From Ilumatobacteraceae bacterium (GTDB taxonomy: Bacteria > Actinomycetota > Acidimicrobiia > Acidimicrobiales > Ilumatobacteraceae), in contig JAFMNE010000013.1 of NCBI GenBank assembly GCA_017859395.1, forward strand, positions 1-51,647: a stretch of DNA of 51,647 bases, read 5' to 3'. The position numbers and the translations under genes are program-made. Positions 49,592 to 51,647 of the stretch are shown one piece after another; positions within the stretch are counted from its first letter, which is position 1; each line of letters starts with the position of its first letter. The notes under the pieces were generated by a model. It made no database searches and was not told the DNA's origin. It worked only from the letters and a program-made list of their open reading frames with translations.

Positions 49592-50221
49592 TCACGCCTG
49601 GCTGCGTGCAGATTGACTCGTGTCACGGCCGCGCCGGATGCCATCGCGGACGAGTGGGATGTAGGCCACTGCGGTGTACCACGACAGCACCAATCCGGGC
49701 GGGCCCATGATCCAGGCCGCAACGCCGAAGGCGTCGGCGATTGCAATGTTGCTCTCGGCCATCAAGAAGCCGGGGAAGGCGAACATCAACAGAAATGTCG
49801 CGGTCTTGCCCCACCAGGTGACATCGAAGCGCTCCATGTTGAACACTGCTGTGGCCACGACCATTGTGATGCCGACGACCACTTCCCGGGCGAGCACGGC
49901 GATGGCGAACCACACCGGCACCGATCCGTCGATGATCAAACTTACGATGCCGACGACAAAAAGCAGCCGATCGACGGTCGGGTCGAACACCTTGCCGAAT
50001 TCACTTGTTTGGTCCAACCGGCGCGCAAGGTAGCCATCAACCCAGTCGGTGGCACCGAGTATCCCCAGCAGCCACGCGGCCGCCTGACGATCCTGGGGTC
50101 CGAAGAGCAGCCAGACGAACACCGGTAGGCAGCACAGGCGTAAGGCGGTCACCAGGTTGGGCACGGTCAACAAGGACTGGCGGGTCCCCATCGGTGCCGC
50201 AGCAGGGTCGTCGACAGCCAC
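49592..50221 (-). CDS. pgsA: CDP-alcohol phosphatidyltransferase (PgsA-like)
   Basis: A 209-residue integral membrane enzyme that transfers a phosphatidyl group from CDP-diacylglycerol to an alcohol. The CDP-AP motif is complete: DWVDGYLARRLDQTSEFGKVFDPTVDR region, with D-G-x2-A-R, then G-x3-D-x3-D. Several membrane helices follow. Glycerol-3-phosphate or inositol-phosphate as acceptor cannot be separated by sequence; synteny matches mycobacterial pgsA2. GTG 50221 is 6 nt from TAGGCT. Divergent from the HIT gene by 22 bp. Confidence 0.9.
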   Translation of the reverse strand: MAVDDPAAAPMGTRQSLLTVPNLVTALRLCCLPVFVWLLFGPQDRQAAAWLLGILGATDWVDGYLARRLDQTSEFGKVFDPTVDRLLFVVGIVSLIIDGSVPVWFAIAVLAREVVVGITMVVATAVFNMERFDVTWWGKTATFLLMFAFPGFLMAESNIAIADAFGVAAWIMGPPGLVLSWYTAVAYIPLVRDGIRRGRDTSQSARSQA

Positions 50222-50227
50222 GGGGCG

Positions 50228-50233
50228 AGCCTA
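50228..50233 (-). promoter_or_regulatory. -10 element for pgsA
   Basis: TAGGCT on the minus strand, 6 nt before GTG 50221; shares two base pairs with the HIT gene -10. Confidence 0.5.
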
Positions 50234-50237
50234 CGCT
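50232..50237 (+). promoter_or_regulatory. -10 element for the HIT gene
   Basis: TACGCT, 6 nt before ATG 50244; overlaps the divergent pgsA -10. Confidence 0.5.
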
Positions 50238-50243
50238 GGGCGG

Positions 50244-50666
50244 ATGCCCACAATCTTCACCCGAATCATCGATGGGGAACTGCCCGGCACGTTCCTCTGG
50301 CGTGATGAGCACTGTGTCGTGTTCTTGTCGATCAACCCAATGGCCCACGGACACGCACTCGTTGTGCCGCGTGCAGAGGTTGACCACTGGGTTGACCTCG
50401 ACGACGACCTGTGCGATCACCTGTTCCGGGTTGCTCGGCATGTGGGTCGGGCCCAAGAAGCAGCGTTCGGCTGCCAGAAGGTCGGCGTGATCATCGCCGG
50501 CTATGAGGTCCCCCACGTGCACATCCACGTTGTGCCCACGAATGACATCGGCGAACTCTCCTTTGCCGCCGCCGCTCCGTCAGTGGATCGCGAGGACTTG
50601 GACCGCGCGGCAGTGGCCATCCGTGACGAACTGTCACGTCGCGGACACGGTGAGGTTGCATCATGA
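50244..50666 (+). CDS. HIT-family nucleotide hydrolase
   Basis: A 140-residue histidine-triad protein of the Hint type: N-terminal FTRIIDGELPG, INPMAHGHALVVP and the triad HVHIHVVP (His91, 93, 95). Hint proteins hydrolyse AMP-linked or nucleotide conjugates such as aminoacyl-adenylates. Start by the -10 rule, 6 nt after TACGCT. The stop overlaps the next start (ATGA). Confidence 0.93.
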   Translation: MPTIFTRIIDGELPGTFLWRDEHCVVFLSINPMAHGHALVVPRAEVDHWVDLDDDLCDHLFRVARHVGRAQEAAFGCQKVGVIIAGYEVPHVHIHVVPTNDIGELSFAAAAPSVDREDLDRAAVAIRDELSRRGHGEVAS

Positions 50667-51647
50667 ACGCCGTTCCTCGTCACGATGGCGCCATCGATCG
50701 CGATTCAGCAGACGTCGGCCTCGACGCCGCGCGGTTGGAACGAATCGACGCCCACTTCACCCGGTACATCGACGATGGACGCCTTCCGGGGTGGCAGGTG
50801 CTCGTGGCTCGTCACGGCGATGTGGTGTACAACCGCTGTCGTGGATGGCGCAATCGCGAGGTGGGCACCGAGTTCACCCCAGACACGATTGTTCGCCTGT
50901 ATTCGATGACCAAGCCGCTGACCTCGGTGCTGGCCATGATGCTCCATGAGGAGGGCCGGATCGGGCTGAAGGATCCGGTGTCGAACTACATCAGCGAATT
51001 CGCTGACACCGCGGTGTACCGCTCGGGTTCGTACCTGCGACCGGTGACCGAACCGCAGGTTGAACCCATTCGGATCTGGCATCTGCTCACCCATATGTCG
51101 GGGCTCACCTATGGCTTTCACAACACCCATCCGGTTGACGCGATGTATCGCGCTGCTGGCTTTGAATGGGGGTCGCCCGCCGGTGCGGATCTCGCCGAGT
51201 GTTGTGCCCGATGGGCACAGTTGCCGTTGGTGTTCCAGCCCGGTTCGGAATGGAATTACGGCGTGTCGACCGACGTGCTCGGTCGCGTCGTTGAAGTGGT
51301 TGAAGGTAAGCCGCTCGATGAGGTGATGCGCGACCGCATCACCACTCCTCTGGGCATGGTCGATACTGCGTTTTCGGTGACCGACGATGAGCGTCGGGGA
51401 CGCCTCGCGCAGCTGTACATCCCCAATCCGGCTGATCTCACCGCGGTCGCGGCTCCTGATGTGCTTTCGCAGAGCACCGCCCCGACGATGTTGTCCGGCG
51501 GTGGCGGGCTCTTCGGTACGGCTCAGGACTATCTGCAGTTCTGCCGCATGGTTGCCGGAGGCGGCTGCCGTGGCGAAGTTCGACTGCTCGGTCGACACAC
51601 GGTGGACTACATGGGATCGAATCATCTGCCGGGTGGTGCAGATCTTG
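50663..51647 (+). CDS. beta-lactamase family serine hydrolase (3' end beyond window)
   Basis: The first 328 residues of a class C beta-lactamase/EstB-type hydrolase. Catalytic SMTK (YSMTKPLTSVL, SxxK) at about residues 81-84, a Tyr motif NYGVSTDVLG in place of YxN, and HLLTHMSGLTYG are visible. No signal peptide: the first ~20 residues are charged, so it is probably a cytoplasmic esterase or peptidase. The HGG/KTG region lies beyond the window. ATGA overlap with the HIT gene. Confidence 0.9.
   Translation, partial: MNAVPRHDGAIDRDSADVGLDAARLERIDAHFTRYIDDGRLPGWQVLVARHGDVVYNRCRGWRNREVGTEFTPDTIVRLYSMTKPLTSVLAMMLHEEGRIGLKDPVSNYISEFADTAVYRSGSYLRPVTEPQVEPIRIWHLLTHMSGLTYGFHNTHPVDAMYRAAGFEWGSPAGADLAECCARWAQLPLVFQPGSEWNYGVSTDVLGRVVEVVEGKPLDEVMRDRITTPLGMVDTAFSVTDDERRGRLAQLYIPNPADLTAVAAPDVLSQSTAPTMLSGGGGLFGTAQDYLQFCRMVAGGGCRGEVRLLGRHTVDYMGSNHLPGGADL

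Noticed and set aside
1-51647. Mobile elements, prophage, integrase, toxin-antitoxin or defence islands
   Set aside because: No transposase, integrase, phage structural or defence-type protein, and no flanking repeats seen; the holin-like protein at 9545 is in a housekeeping operon.

Overview
The window is high-GC DNA, densely coded on both strands. Its gene content is that of an actinomycete: a complete Pup-proteasome set, WhiB, nickel superoxide dismutase, an F420-type luciferase-like protein, and a GarA/FtsR/pgsA block arranged as in mycobacteria. The tandem ThyX, the TtuA/TtuB pair and the absence of pafBC between pafA and tat point away from Mycobacterium and towards a deeper actinobacterial lineage, possibly Acidimicrobiia; the class is inference. 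I saw no rRNA, tRNA, CRISPR array, insertion sequence or prophage.

Layout. 1-3.9 kb: transketolase (cut by the window edge), a small beta-rich protein, the divergent sodX/sodN pair, and a desaturase divergent from a TetR regulator. 3.9-12.3 kb: a tightly packed + strand operon starting with an ADP-forming acyl-CoA synthetase. It continues with an active and a catalytically dead PBP4-type protein, a Lon-N protein, three tiny membrane/basic proteins, and a tRNA T-arm modification set (TtuB, TtuA, TrmI). 12.9-21.4 kb: the proteasome operon mpa-dop-pup-prcB-prcA-[pxpABC]-pafA, with a 5-oxoprolinase embedded in it. 21.5-27.3 kb: lepB, a glycerophosphodiesterase, tatB-tatC-helY and a DAGK-like protein.

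27.3-38.5 kb: a two-domain ThyX, a poly-Asp zinc protein with a GNAT enzyme, enoyl-CoA hydratase with an Arg/Asp-rich disordered protein, gamma-carbonic-anhydrase-like protein with PrmA, ribokinase, WhiB, threonine aldolase divergent from RF3, and a small zinc protein under a palindrome. 38.5-41.9 kb: a 0.55-kb non-coding stretch, a secreted M23 peptidase with five peptidoglycan-binding repeats, and an LLM-class enzyme. 41.9-50.2 kb: the glycine cleavage region. It holds a tandem glycine riboswitch-gcvP and a histone-H1-like gene, then on the - strand pgsA and, downstream, gcvH-garA-ftsR-DUF151-merR-gcvT. The window ends with a HIT protein and the start of a beta-lactamase-family protein.

A recurring sequence signal is a -10 hexamer (mostly TANNNT) placed 6-8 nt before the start codon in about 20 genes on both strands. 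This indicates widespread leaderless transcription and was used to choose many starts. The most interesting observations are the ThyX whose signature is divided between two domains, the dead PBP4 paralogue, a ubiquitin-fold sulfur carrier next to the Pup-proteasome operon, 5-oxoprolinase inside that operon, the nickel-hook variant in SodN, and the leaderless-promoter geometry.
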